Shown piece by piece: positions 17,737 through 25,923 of a DNA stretch of 64,000 nucleotides. A model generated the notes under the pieces. It worked only from the letters and a program-made list of their open reading frames with translations. It made no database searches and was not told the DNA's origin. Within the stretch, counting starts at the first letter, position 1; each line of letters opens with the position of its first letter. The stretch is from Ruegeria intermedia. GTDB taxonomy: Bacteria; Pseudomonadota; Alphaproteobacteria; Rhodobacterales; Rhodobacteraceae. The translations under genes and the position numbers were made by a program. The DNA lies in NCBI RefSeq assembly GCF_900129345.1, contig NZ_FQVK01000019.1, positions 1-64,000 on the forward strand, given 5' to 3'.

Positions 17737-18813
17737 TCACCCCACCTTCACGCCCCAGAAGGACGTATGGTCGGCGGCGAAATATCCATCTGCCGCCCGA
17801 AAGGTGCCCTGCAGCTCAACAGTGTCGCCTTGGGCGAGTGACGCCATGGTCTGCAGCCAGAGCGCCGTCGCCTCGGAGGTGTGCGCCCCGGATATCTCGC
17901 CGAACGATCCTCGGATCTCGGTCGAGCCGTTCAGCACGAGTCGTCCGCGCATCCGCGCCGTGGTGCTGGAATTGACCTTGTAGAGCAGCGTGGCGCCGAA
18001 GAGGTAGGTGCCGGCAACCGGTGCGACGAAGCGATTGTTGCCGGCATCGAATGCGCCCTGATCGTTATAGTCGGTGTTGTTGATGCCGATCTTCGTCCAG
18101 GTGTCGACAGCGACATAATTGTCGTAGTTCGTATACGCCTTGAAGCGCGGCAGCCGAGGCTGATCGACGATCCCGCTCGTGTTGTCGACAATGAAACCGT
18201 CGAAGAAGGTGCTGCCATCGGTCGAGACAGCGAGGCGAAAGCCGTCTGAGCCAAAAAGACCGAGTAGCGCCTTGGTCGTGAAACCTGTCTGCAGCGAGAG
18301 GCCGAGGTCGTCACCGGCCGCCTCCTTGTTCATCGTGTAGAACAGATTGCCGGTGCCGCCCTCGGCCTTGGGTCTAGCCGTCCAAAGCGCGGCGTTCAGC
18401 TTGGCCGAGAACGGGTTCGACGCATCCGCGGTCGTGCCGAGCCCCAGCAGCGCCATGTTCTGCAGCGCGTCCGGGGTCGTGCCGACCCAACCGGCGCCAT
18501 CGTGGACAAGCAACAAACCTTCGTCCTCGACCCAAGCCCGCCAGCCGATCCGCGGCGGAAGCCGCAGCCACGCGCCGTCCGTCCAGAGCGCGACGTTCAG
18601 GTCCCAGCCGGCCCAGTCGCCACTCGCACCCGAGGCGACGATGTAGCGGTCGCCGTCGGCGGGGCTTGCGGGCGGCGTGGCCAGGTCGCGGTCGAGGACG
18701 GAGAGCTGCACGAGCCCGTCGAGGATCCGCAGCGCCTCGTTGTGGGTGACGTGCTTCTGGGCCTGCGCCGCCAGGATGTAGGGCAGCAGGAGATGGGTCG
18801 TGGCGTCGGACAT
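17737..18813 (-). CDS. Prophage tail fibre-like protein with DUF2793 and C1q-like domains
   Basis: A 358-residue virion-type protein. Residues 1-110 match the DUF2793 pattern (LLLPYILAAQAQKHVTHNEA, then paired Trp-rich strands), a hallmark of Rhodobacterales prophage tails. The C-terminal 130 residues look like a C1q/TNF-like beta-jelly roll (FVAPVAGTYLFGA, then LVLNGSTEIRG), a fold often used for receptor binding. It lies last in the tail operon, 7 bp after the tail-tip gene, as expected for an adhesin or fibre. It marks the left end of recognisable phage DNA; the next 115 bp to the IS scar hold no gene. Confidence 0.85.
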   Translation of the reverse strand: MSDATTHLLLPYILAAQAQKHVTHNEALRILDGLVQLSVLDRDLATPPASPADGDRYIVASGASGDWAGWDLNVALWTDGAWLRLPPRIGWRAWVEDEGLLLVHDGAGWVGTTPDALQNMALLGLGTTADASNPFSAKLNAALWTARPKAEGGTGNLFYTMNKEAAGDDLGLSLQTGFTTKALLGLFGSDGFRLAVSTDGSTFFDGFIVDNTSGIVDQPRLPRFKAYTNYDNYVAVDTWTKIGINNTDYNDQGAFDAGNNRFVAPVAGTYLFGATLLYKVNSSTTARMRGRLVLNGSTEIRGSFGEISGAHTSEATALWLQTMASLAQGDTVELQGTFRAADGYFAADHTSFWGVKVG

Positions 18814-18820
18814 GGGGTCC

Positions 18821-21800
18821 TCACAAGGTCAGTGTGACGGTCTTGGGCGCGCCCCGCCCGACGAGGGCGGAGAGCTGGTAGATGCGGATGTCGAGGCTAT
18901 CGCCGGGGCCGAGCGGCGCGCCCCAGTCGGCGGTCTGCTGTGCGGCGGTGTAGACCACGCTGGTGGTTGCGGTGCTCAGCACCCGCTTTACGGTCGTGCC
19001 GTCGAGGATCTCGACCTCGTAGGCTTCCATTTCCTCGGCCAGCGGCACCTCGAGCCCGCCCCAGCTGTCGGCCGCGAGTGCGCGGGATCGGCGCGTCCAG
19101 CGAATGGTGAGGTCGCCGGGACTGCGCGCCTTGCGCCACGGCTGCTCGACATGGACGACCGAAAACGGCCGCAGCCCGACGCCCTCGGGCGTAAAGGCCT
19201 GCGCGACATAGGTCTCGTCGCTGACGGGGCGGCTCGCCGGGCCGATGCGCCAGTTCCACGGGATGCCGAGATCAGCCTCGGCGATGGGCAGCGATGCGAG
19301 GCTGTCGTCGAGCACCATGACCCGCGCGCCGGCGGGCGCCGGATTGCCCATTGCACCCTCGGTGCCGCGCTGGCCGCGGAGGAGCCGGGTGAGACGATAC
19401 CGGCCGGGAGCGATCAGTTCGGCCGCGCCTGCCTGCACGATCTCCCAGACTCCGGGCGCGCTCTCGATGGCCAGCGCGTTGGCGCCGCCGAACAGGGTCA
19501 AGTCGGTGACACTTTCGAGCGTGCCGGTCAGCAAGTCGACCACCAGCGCATTGCCGAGATCGAAGCGCGACGTCGGCCCGGCGTAGAAGTCCGAGATCAG
19601 CGTGCCGATCCGGGCGCGCGCGCCGAACGTGGTCAGCAGCTCGAAGCCATCGGTCGAGGGGCTGCGGAACACCGCCATCTCACCCGGCCAGGGAACCGCG
19701 TGCGCGGCGACCAGCGGTCGATGCGCGGGCTGGTCCTCAGTCAGCTGCGGCAGGTCCATCAGCACCGCATCCGGCGCGCCGAACACCACGGCGCGCGTCA
19801 GCGACGCCGCGCGGGGATCGCCGGGCGGCAGATCGTAGGTCGCCCGGTCCTGGCGCACCGCTTCGACGCCACGCGCCTCGGCGTCGGCGATGGAGACGAG
19901 CCGCAGATCGATCAGCCTCCCGTCATGCGCGAGCCGGATCGCATCGGCCGGGTCAAGCGCGAGGCGCGAGGGCGGCAGACGAAACGCCGCGGTCTCGCGC
20001 CCCACCCACGCCTCCATCAGGGCGCGGCGGCAGCGGCGTTCGGCCTCCTCGGGCGGCACGGCCATCGGGAAGGACTCGGACGCGATGCGCGTCGTGTCCA
20101 CCGTGATGCGCCGGGCCTCGACGAGGGCCGCGTCGTAATCCTCATCGGCCCGCGCGATCTGCCACTTCAGCGCCTGCGGCAGTTCGGTTTCCTGGCCGCG
20201 CGTCAGCTCCAGCACGTCGCCTTCGCGAGCGGCCACGAGATCGTCGGGCGCGAGGGTCGCGACGGAGGCCCGGCCGCGCATGACGAAACGGATCACCCCC
20301 TCGGTCTCGACCGCGTCGAAGCCGAAATGCCGCGACAGCGTGGTGATCGAGGCGCGCGGGCTTTCCAGCGCCGTGATGGCGTAGCCCTCGACCGCTCCCC
20401 AGAGGCCCGTGACGTCGATGCGACCCTCGGGCAACCCGGCGCGCAGGCAGAGGTGCCGGACTAGCGCGACCAGCGACACCGACCCGAGGCGGCCGGTCAG
20501 CCAATGGCCGAGGCGCCAGTTGGGGCCATCGGTCCAGACATCGGTCAGTTCGGGGAAAAACGGATACGGCCGCGCGTCCCAGGTCCAGGCGGCGCATTCA
20601 GGGACGTGCACCATCCGACCGCCGTAGACCGACGAAACCGGGTTGTTCGCCGCATCGCCCCAGAACAGGTAGGTCGCCTCGAGATAGGCGCGCTGGATGG
20701 CGTCGTCCCGCCAGCCCCGCGAGAAATACGGCGTGAAGCTTTCGGAGGACTTCGGATCGAAGAACACGTTCGGCTGGTTGGTGCCCCGGTCGATGGCGGG
20801 GCAGCCGAGTTCGGTGAACCGGATCGGCTTCGACTGCGGGACCCATGCCGTCGGCGTCGCGCTCTCCACCCCGCCCGGGCGGTCGTAATGCTGGTTCGAC
20901 CACCAGGCGCGCAGATCCTTGTAGCGGAAGACCCACGGCTTTCCCGCTGCACCATCGGTGATCGGCGTTCGCACCTGAGCCGACCGATCGGCGGCGCTGG
21001 CGTAGAACCAGTCGAAGCCTTCGCCACCCGCGATGTTCGCCTGCAGATACGCCCGATCGTAGATCGCGGGCCAGCTATCGGCGGCGTCGAGATGGTCGAA
21101 CCCGTCCCGCCAGTCCGACAGCGGCATGTAGTTGTCGATCCCGACAAAATCGATCTCCGGATCGGCCCAGAGCGGATCGAGGTGAAAGAACACGTCGCCG
21201 CTGCCATCGCTCGGCTGGTGCCCGAAATATTCCGACCAGTCGGCAGCGTAGCCAATCTTCGTTCCAGTGCCCAGAATGGACCGGACATCAGCTGCCAGAT
21301 CCCGATAGGCCTGCACGGCCGGATAGGTGGATACGCCCGAGCGGATGGTGGTGAGCCCCGGCATTTCCGAGCCGATCAGGAAGGCGTCCACACCGCCTGC
21401 GGCGGCGCAGAGATGGGCATAGTGCAGCACCATCCGCCGCAGGCCCCAATCGCCCGATGGGCCGGTCCAGACGACCGATTGGCCCGAGACGCTGAAATTC
21501 GCTGGCGTCGCCGTACCGAAAAGCGCCGAAACCTGTGCCGCGCCGGCGGCGGTCTTGTCGACCGATCCCACATAACCCGCTGCGGGGGAACAGGTGATCC
21601 GCCCCCGCCAGGGGAATGCGGGCTGGCCGGTCTCGGCAGCATTGTCGGAATACGGGTTCGGCAGCGCGTTGCCGGGCGGCACGTCCATCAGGATGAACGG
21701 ATAGAAAGTCACGCGAAGCCCGCGCGCCTTCATCTCCTGGATCGCCTGCACCACCGCGAAGTCGGACGGCGTCCCACCATAGACCGGGCGGTCCTCGTCG

Positions 21801-22786
21801 TCGCGGCTGACGAGGAAGGCATTGGCGCGGCTGACGCCATTGACCGACCAGCTGGTGGGCGTGGTCGACTTGGCGGACACCTCGACGCCGGGCCGCACCT
21901 TGCAGGATCCCGCACGCAGATCGTCGCCGAACCAGGCCACGACGAGGCTGACGCTTGTCACAGCCGGGGCCATCGCCTGCAGCCGGTCCAGCGCCTCGAC
22001 CATGTCGGTGGAGTCGGCCAGCGCATTCAGGTTCTCGGGCACCGTCGCGCCGCCATCGGTCTTGCGGATCGCCTGCGTCGCATAGGTGAACTCGCCCGAG
22101 GCCGGGATCATGGTGACAGCGCGGGTCAGCCCCTCGGCGGTGTCGGGGTCAGCCAGCGGCCGGAACACCTCGAAGGACAGCTGCGGCAGGCGGTTGCCAT
22201 AGGTCGAGAGCGCCAGTTCCTCGAAGACCACATAGGCGGTGCCGCGATATGCGGGCGTGCTGGCCGCGCCCATCCTGGCCGCGATGAACGGGTCCGCCGT
22301 CTGCGCCTCGTCGCCGGGATACCAGCGCCAGGTGACCCCGGAGAGGTCCATCGGCTTGCCGTCGGCCCAGATGCGGCCGATGCCGGTGATCGGGCCCTCG
22401 CACAAGGCCACGGCGAAACTGGCGTAGTAGAGATACTCGGTGGTCTTGACCTTGCCGCCCCCGCCACCCTTGCCGCCGCCCTGCGTGGTGGTCATCGTCT
22501 CCTCGCGGAAATCGGTCGCCCAGATGATGTTGCCGCCCATCCGCATGCGCCCATAGAGCCGCGGGATGACCGCGCCCTCGGTGGCCGACGTGATGCGCAG
22601 CGTGTCGAGCCGCGCGCCCTCGATGCGCTGCGTCGGCGCCAGCGACGAGATGATCCAGCTGTCGACGACAGAGCCGATGGTGGAGCCGATGAAGCCGCCG
22701 ATGGTCGCGGCGCTGACGCCGAGGATCGCACCGCCAATCGAACCGCCGATGGCGGCACCGGCAGCGCCGAGAATGAGGGTGGCCAT
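18821..22786 (-). CDS. Large GTA-type tail-tip/baseplate protein (megatron, Orfg15-like)
   Basis: A 1321-residue protein matching the multidomain tail-tip protein of gene transfer agents and related siphophages. It starts with a glycine-rich hydrophobic segment (about 1-50) followed by a baseplate core (EGAVIPRLYGRMRMGGN). The middle contains the GTA TIM-barrel, glycosidase-like domain (about 400-780; VDAFLIGSEMPGL, then DFVGIDNYMPLSDW), and the C-terminus carries the phage-tail-3 and Rcc01698-like regions. In gene transfer agents this protein forms the tip hub that opens the cell wall and carries receptor-binding parts. It follows the NlpC/P60 gene by 9 bp, the same order as in Rhodobacter capsulatus GTA. 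The length is normal for the family. Confidence 0.93.
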   Translation of the reverse strand: MATLILGAAGAAIGGSIGGAILGVSAATIGGFIGSTIGSVVDSWIISSLAPTQRIEGARLDTLRITSATEGAVIPRLYGRMRMGGNIIWATDFREETMTTTQGGGKGGGGGKVKTTEYLYYASFAVALCEGPITGIGRIWADGKPMDLSGVTWRWYPGDEAQTADPFIAARMGAASTPAYRGTAYVVFEELALSTYGNRLPQLSFEVFRPLADPDTAEGLTRAVTMIPASGEFTYATQAIRKTDGGATVPENLNALADSTDMVEALDRLQAMAPAVTSVSLVVAWFGDDLRAGSCKVRPGVEVSAKSTTPTSWSVNGVSRANAFLVSRDDEDRPVYGGTPSDFAVVQAIQEMKARGLRVTFYPFILMDVPPGNALPNPYSDNAAETGQPAFPWRGRITCSPAAGYVGSVDKTAAGAAQVSALFGTATPANFSVSGQSVVWTGPSGDWGLRRMVLHYAHLCAAAGGVDAFLIGSEMPGLTTIRSGVSTYPAVQAYRDLAADVRSILGTGTKIGYAADWSEYFGHQPSDGSGDVFFHLDPLWADPEIDFVGIDNYMPLSDWRDGFDHLDAADSWPAIYDRAYLQANIAGGEGFDWFYASAADRSAQVRTPITDGAAGKPWVFRYKDLRAWWSNQHYDRPGGVESATPTAWVPQSKPIRFTELGCPAIDRGTNQPNVFFDPKSSESFTPYFSRGWRDDAIQRAYLEATYLFWGDAANNPVSSVYGGRMVHVPECAAWTWDARPYPFFPELTDVWTDGPNWRLGHWLTGRLGSVSLVALVRHLCLRAGLPEGRIDVTGLWGAVEGYAITALESPRASITTLSRHFGFDAVETEGVIRFVMRGRASVATLAPDDLVAAREGDVLELTRGQETELPQALKWQIARADEDYDAALVEARRITVDTTRIASESFPMAVPPEEAERRCRRALMEAWVGRETAAFRLPPSRLALDPADAIRLAHDGRLIDLRLVSIADAEARGVEAVRQDRATYDLPPGDPRAASLTRAVVFGAPDAVLMDLPQLTEDQPAHRPLVAAHAVPWPGEMAVFRSPSTDGFELLTTFGARARIGTLISDFYAGPTSRFDLGNALVVDLLTGTLESVTDLTLFGGANALAIESAPGVWEIVQAGAAELIAPGRYRLTRLLRGQRGTEGAMGNPAPAGARVMVLDDSLASLPIAEADLGIPWNWRIGPASRPVSDETYVAQAFTPEGVGLRPFSVVHVEQPWRKARSPGDLTIRWTRRSRALAADSWGGLEVPLAEEMEAYEVEILDGTTVKRVLSTATTSVVYTAAQQTADWGAPLGPGDSLDIRIYQLSALVGRGAPKTVTLTL

Positions 22787-22795
22787 GTCGGGGTC

Positions 22796-23230
22796 TCAGC
22801 GTTGCGGGAACAGGAAGGCGAAGGCGATGCGCCGCCGCCAGGCTTGGGTGAGCGGTTCCTCGATCACGCCGAGCCGCTCATAGGCGTGGAGGAAGCTGTC
22901 GGGGCCGGTCAGGATCCCGACATGCTTTGCGATGGCGCGCGGCTTCATCCGGAAGAGGACGAGCGCGCCGGGCCCGGCCTTGGCAGGCGGCACCTCGATC
23001 ATCATCCGGCGTGCGCCCTCGGCCAGCACCTCGCGCGGGCCGGTCTCGCCCCAGTCGCGACTGTAGGCCGGGATCGGGAACGGCTCGGGGCCGACGACCT
23101 CGCGCCAGACGCCGCGGGCGAGCCCGAGGCAATCGCAGCCCACCCCCTTGAGGCTCGCCTGATCGTGGTAGGGCGTTCCCAGCCACGCGCGCGCCGCCAC
23201 GATCACCCTGCCATTATCGGCCGGCGTCAC
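22796..23230 (-). CDS. NlpC/P60 cell-wall peptidase of the tail (Orfg14-like)
   Basis: A 144-residue NlpC/P60 cysteine peptidase. The catalytic Cys is in GVGCDCLGLARG near residue 31, with the His near 103 in AKHVGIL and a following HAYE. In GTA-like tails this enzyme sits in the tail tip and cuts peptidoglycan stem peptides during DNA entry. It overlaps the DUF2163 gene upstream by 4 bp (ATGA), so the two are translationally coupled. The length is usual for the family. Confidence 0.93.
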   Translation of the reverse strand: MTPADNGRVIVAARAWLGTPYHDQASLKGVGCDCLGLARGVWREVVGPEPFPIPAYSRDWGETGPREVLAEGARRMMIEVPPAKAGPGALVLFRMKPRAIAKHVGILTGPDSFLHAYERLGVIEEPLTQAWRRRIAFAFLFPQR

Positions 23231-24111
23231 AGCACGCCCCCATCATGCCCGCCATCCTTGGTGGCGTAGCGCAGGATCGTGTCCTGGCCCGGGATGTGCG
23301 GGAAGCCGCGGAAGTTGGCCGTGTTGGCGAACTTCGCCCCGCAGGTCTCCATGCGCTTGTCGCAGCCCGCGCGGATGATGAAGGCGTCGCTTTCGGCGAT
23401 AGACCGCACCGGCGCTTCGAGCAGGGTCAGCACGGCGATGCCGTCCGTGACGTCATGGCCCAACACCTCGGCTTTGCGCCCCGCATTCGCGCCGCTGGTC
23501 CATTCGACCGTCCCGAAGGTGAACCAGCCGGAGGCGAACCCGCCAAGCCCGGAGGCGGTGAAGGCCCGGTCGCGCAGGAGATCGATGACGGCGCCCGTGC
23601 CCTTGAAGGCCGGGTCCTCGAGATCGACGCCGCAGCGCGCATCCCCAAGCGCGGCGTCGCAGGTCGCCTGAAACGTCCGCCCGACCGTCTGGCCGAGGAT
23701 ATGAGCGAGCGAGCGGACCTCGGCGACGAAGGCAAGCCGCCCGCGCCGGATCTGTCCGATGGCGCCGCGCCGCATCAGCACGCGATGGCTGGTGTCCGCC
23801 CAGTTCACGCGCCAGACCTCCACCTCCGCGTTGTCCCAGCGGCCATCGAGGATGTCGGTCTCGGTAATCCGGTCGGAGGTCAGCACGCCCTCGGCATCCT
23901 GAGCATCGACCGAGAGGTCCGAGCCGGAACGGACCTCGGACGCCGTGAGCCCGCTCTCGGGCTCGAACTCCGTGCCGTCGAAGCTCAGCGTCCTGTCGTG
24001 GTCGGTGAAGCCGAGGGTGACGCCGTCGGCGCGACTGATCCGCCAGCACCAGGCGAGCGTGGTCGTGCCCTCGTCGAGATGGGCCTGCAGGGCGGGAGCG
24101 AGGGTCTTCAT
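23227..24111 (-). CDS. DUF2163 tail protein (Orfg13-like)
   Basis: A 294-residue protein with an N-terminal DUF2163 domain (LGFTDHDRTLSFDG near 35) and the BR0599-like C-terminal region containing AGCDKRMETCGAKFANTANF with conserved Cys residues. It corresponds to the distal-tail hub component encoded as gene 13 in Rhodobacter GTA. The start at 24111 overlaps the preceding spanin gene as ATGA, so the lysis cassette has been spliced tightly into the tail operon. The conserved Cys pattern might hold an Fe-S cluster, as proposed for GTA relatives; that is inference. Confidence 0.92.
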   Translation of the reverse strand: MKTLAPALQAHLDEGTTTLAWCWRISRADGVTLGFTDHDRTLSFDGTEFEPESGLTASEVRSGSDLSVDAQDAEGVLTSDRITETDILDGRWDNAEVEVWRVNWADTSHRVLMRRGAIGQIRRGRLAFVAEVRSLAHILGQTVGRTFQATCDAALGDARCGVDLEDPAFKGTGAVIDLLRDRAFTASGLGGFASGWFTFGTVEWTSGANAGRKAEVLGHDVTDGIAVLTLLEAPVRSIAESDAFIIRAGCDKRMETCGAKFANTANFRGFPHIPGQDTILRYATKDGGHDGGVL

Positions 24112-24308
24112 CGGCAGGTTCCCGTCATGCGGTCGTCAAGATCGGCGATCCAGTCCGCCCAGTGCGGCGGCACGGCTGCGACAGTCTCGGCGGGCGGCCG
24201 GGCGAGCCGCGCCTCGGCATAGGAGGCGCAGCCGGCGTCACCAGCGCCCATCGTTGCGGCGCAGCCGGTCAGCAGGATTCCCGGCACCGCGGCCATCGCG
24301 AACCGCAT
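24108..24308 (-). CDS. Small outer-membrane lipoprotein, probable o-spanin (Rz1-like)
   Basis: A 66-residue lipoprotein: a short signal peptide with lipobox LTGC puts the lipidated Cys at residue 16, and the rest is a small periplasmic domain rich in Ala and Pro. The gene lies largely out of frame over the 3' end of the preceding membrane protein gene, the classic Rz/Rz1 overlapping arrangement of spanins that fuse the inner and outer membranes at the end of lysis. I chose the internal ATG because it begins the signal peptide directly. There is no sequence identity to named spanins that I can claim; the call rests on architecture and position. Confidence 0.65.
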   Translation of the reverse strand: MRFAMAAVPGILLTGCAATMGAGDAGCASYAEARLARPPAETVAAVPPHWADWIADLDDRMTGTCR

Positions 24309-24471
24309 CCCGCCCGCGCTCGATACGCTTGTTCTTGTCTTCCATCGCATCGCGTTCCGCCTCCCGTTTGCCCATGCGTTCACCTTCCGCACGCCCCCAG
24401 ACCCGTCCGAGGACGACGCCGCCGACCGCGCCCAGAGCTGCGACCAGCCAGATCAGGAGATCAGCCATCAT
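24238..24471 (-). CDS. Small membrane protein with charged helix, probable i-spanin (Rz-like)
   Basis: A 77-residue protein with one N-terminal transmembrane helix (about 4-22, LLIWLVAALGAVGGVVLG) followed by a strongly charged, helical periplasmic stretch rich in Arg and Glu. It overlaps the lipoprotein gene by 71 bp in another frame. Topology and overlap fit an inner-membrane spanin. Only the part after the MM start is considered real; longer in-frame readings upstream cover other genes. Confidence 0.62.
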   Translation of the reverse strand: MMADLLIWLVAALGAVGGVVLGRVWGRAEGERMGKREAERDAMEDKNKRIERGRDAVRDGRGAGNPADRLRRNDGRW

Positions 24472-24562
24472 CCCGCTCCCCGCGCGCGGCGGCGACGCAG
24501 AGGGCTGCGACGAAGACGCCGAGGCAGCCGCCCACGACCAGACCTGCGAGGAACTCAAGCAT
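24461..24562 (-). CDS. 33-residue membrane microprotein (DUF3789-like)
   Basis: A tiny gene encoding MLEFLAGLVVGGCLGVFV and about 15 more residues: a single glycine-rich transmembrane helix with a short charged tail. The pattern resembles DUF3789, phage-borne microproteins of about 30-35 residues. It overlaps the neighbouring genes at both ends (11 bp with the i-spanin gene, 8 bp with the next membrane protein), which supports it being translated. It may assist the holin or act as an antiholin; that is only inference. Confidence 0.5.
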   Translation of the reverse strand: MLEFLAGLVVGGCLGVFVAALCVAAARGERDDG

Positions 24563-24785
24563 CGCCGCGGAACCCGCGCTCGATCCGGTCGCGCAGGCCA
24601 ATGAGGCCGAGACCGAGGAACATCAGCCCGGCCGGCGAGGCATCGCCCGAGCCGGCGAGCAGCGCGACGAGCCGGGACACTTCCCCGAGCGGCCCGGTGG
24701 CGGGCAGCGCGAGGGAGGCGATGCCGGTGAGCATGGCGAGCAGGCCCGCCCACCACGTCATGGAGTTGGGTCGAACGTAGCGCAT
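24555..24785 (-). CDS. Small prophage membrane protein in lysis cassette
   Basis: A 76-residue protein with two hydrophobic segments (about 10-30 and 52-68, LMFLGLGLIGLRD) and a basic C-terminus. It sits between the endolysin and spanin genes, so a holin or antiholin role is plausible, but I do not recognise a named family. It starts 5 bp after the endolysin stop. Confidence 0.55.
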   Translation of the reverse strand: MRYVRPNSMTWWAGLLAMLTGIASLALPATGPLGEVSRLVALLAGSGDASPAGLMFLGLGLIGLRDRIERGFRGDA

Positions 24786-24790
24786 GGGGA

Positions 24791-25447
24791 TCAGGCCCTC
24801 CGGATCAGGGTGGAGAAGACGGCGGCCAGCCGGGCGAGCCAGCCGGTCGGCGCATTTGGTGCAGGCTCGAGGACCGGCGGCGACGGCGACGGCCCGCGAG
24901 CCAAGGCCAGAGCCTCATCCTCGGTCAGGCGACGGATCGGCCGCGAGAACTCCACCCGGCCCATGCGATCCACGGACCAGACCGGGATGGTTCCGCCGGG
25001 ATAGCGGCCATGGCGGAACAGGTCGCGCTCGGCCTCCCGGCGCGGAATGATCGAGGCCGGTCGCCGCCAGTTCAGAAACGCGTCGGCGGCTGCATCGCGA
25101 TTGCCGGCGTTGAGGTGCCGGGTCAGCGCAGCCTTGGCGATGCCGCCGGTGTTGTAGTGAAAGCTGACCAGCGCATCGAACTCGTGCGGTGCAAGCGGCA
25201 CCTTCACGGCGCGCAGGACGGCGGCCTCGTAACGCGCGAGGTCGGCCCGGAAGACCCGGAACGCCTCCCGGATCCCGGCGTCGAGATCGGCGGGCATGCC
25301 GCGCGGCATGGTGGCGGGATCGGGCGGCCCGGCCGCGGCCGTGTGGCCGATGCCGAAGGTCCAGACCTGTTTCACATCGAGATAGGGCCCGGGCACGAGT
25401 CCTTCGTGCCGGACGAGGGCCAGCAGGCCCCGGTCGGTCATGTGCAT
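24791..25447 (-). CDS. Phage lysozyme/endolysin (GH24 muramidase)
   Basis: A 218-residue T4-type lysozyme of glycoside hydrolase family 24. The catalytic Glu is in ALVRHEGL near residue 15, with the Asp/Thr-containing YLDVKQVWTFGIGHT about ten residues on. It continues with the ALVSFHYNTGG helix, and the C-terminal about 65 residues are an extension rich in Arg, Pro and Ala. It has no signal peptide, so export depends on a holin. Small membrane protein genes flank it on both sides, forming a compact lysis cassette within the tail operon. The alternative start two codons in makes little difference. Confidence 0.9.
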   Translation of the reverse strand: MHMTDRGLLALVRHEGLVPGPYLDVKQVWTFGIGHTAAAGPPDPATMPRGMPADLDAGIREAFRVFRADLARYEAAVLRAVKVPLAPHEFDALVSFHYNTGGIAKAALTRHLNAGNRDAAADAFLNWRRPASIIPRREAERDLFRHGRYPGGTIPVWSVDRMGRVEFSRPIRRLTEDEALALARGPSPSPPVLEPAPNAPTGWLARLAAVFSTLIRRA

Positions 25448-25451
25448 GGGA

Positions 25452-25583
25452 TTACCGGAGAAGAGAGAGGACGAGGATCAGCGCCGCGACGGCGAGGCCG
25501 ATGCGCAGGCGGTGGGTGAAGGCGTCGCGCGGGTCGTCGGTCAGCCGGCGAAGGCCACGCAGAACACGGACGAGCTCAGTCAT
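25452..25583 (-). CDS. 43-residue single-span membrane protein
   Basis: A short protein with a basic N-terminal half (MTELVRVLRGLRRL) and one transmembrane helix near the C-terminus (IGLAVAALILVLSLL). It overlaps the holin gene by 8 bp and ends 4 bp before the endolysin gene, so it is embedded in the lysis cassette. A role as antiholin or accessory holin is possible. I recognise no family. Confidence 0.5.
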   Translation of the reverse strand: MTELVRVLRGLRRLTDDPRDAFTHRLRIGLAVAALILVLSLLR

Positions 25584-25923
25584 CGCCGCCCTCCCGCGCA
25601 TCGCGCAGACGGGCGAGCACCAGCTCGATCACCGCCGGGCCGAAGACGCCGACCAGGTAGGCGGCCGACCCCGCGGCACCGCCCGCCGGGATCGCTTGCG
25701 GCGGCAGGCCGAGCCACGAGGTGATGACAGCCATCGAGAGGCTGCCCATCCCGGCCGCGATCAGCCCGCCCAAAAGGATGTGACGCAGCGCATCGCGCAG
25801 GCGCATCTTCGTGGTCAGCGCGTTCGTCGCCCCGCCAAGCGCGCCCCAGGCCGCGAGGATCACGGCCGTCGAGGTGGCAAGCTCGCGCAGCACGGCATCG
25901 AGGAAGCTGCCAGTGTCGTTCAT
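25576..25923 (-). CDS. Phage holin (LydA/holin superfamily III-like)
   Basis: A 115-residue membrane protein with about three hydrophobic helices (near 18-40, 48-70 and 76-100) and a charged C-terminus, in the manner of LydA/phage_holin_3_3 proteins. It would assemble in the inner membrane and release the endolysin. It starts inside the stop of the DUF2460 gene (ATGA) and ends overlapping the next small membrane gene. The family call rests on the DALRHILLGGLIAAGMGS segment and on position. Confidence 0.75.
   Translation of the reverse strand: MNDTGSFLDAVLRELATSTAVILAAWGALGGATNALTTKMRLRDALRHILLGGLIAAGMGSLSMAVITSWLGLPPQAIPAGGAAGSAAYLVGVFGPAVIELVLARLRDAREGGDD

Noticed and set aside
18800-23269. 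Very long rightward open frames opposite the tail-tip and NlpC genes
   Set aside because: They are antisense shadows of well-recognised leftward genes; GC-rich codon bias keeps them open and their translations are Arg/Gly-rich with no domains.
24238-24756. A single 172-residue gene across the spanin region
   Set aside because: Its N-terminal half is a shadow of two other small genes; only the part after the MM start shows a membrane helix and charged tail.
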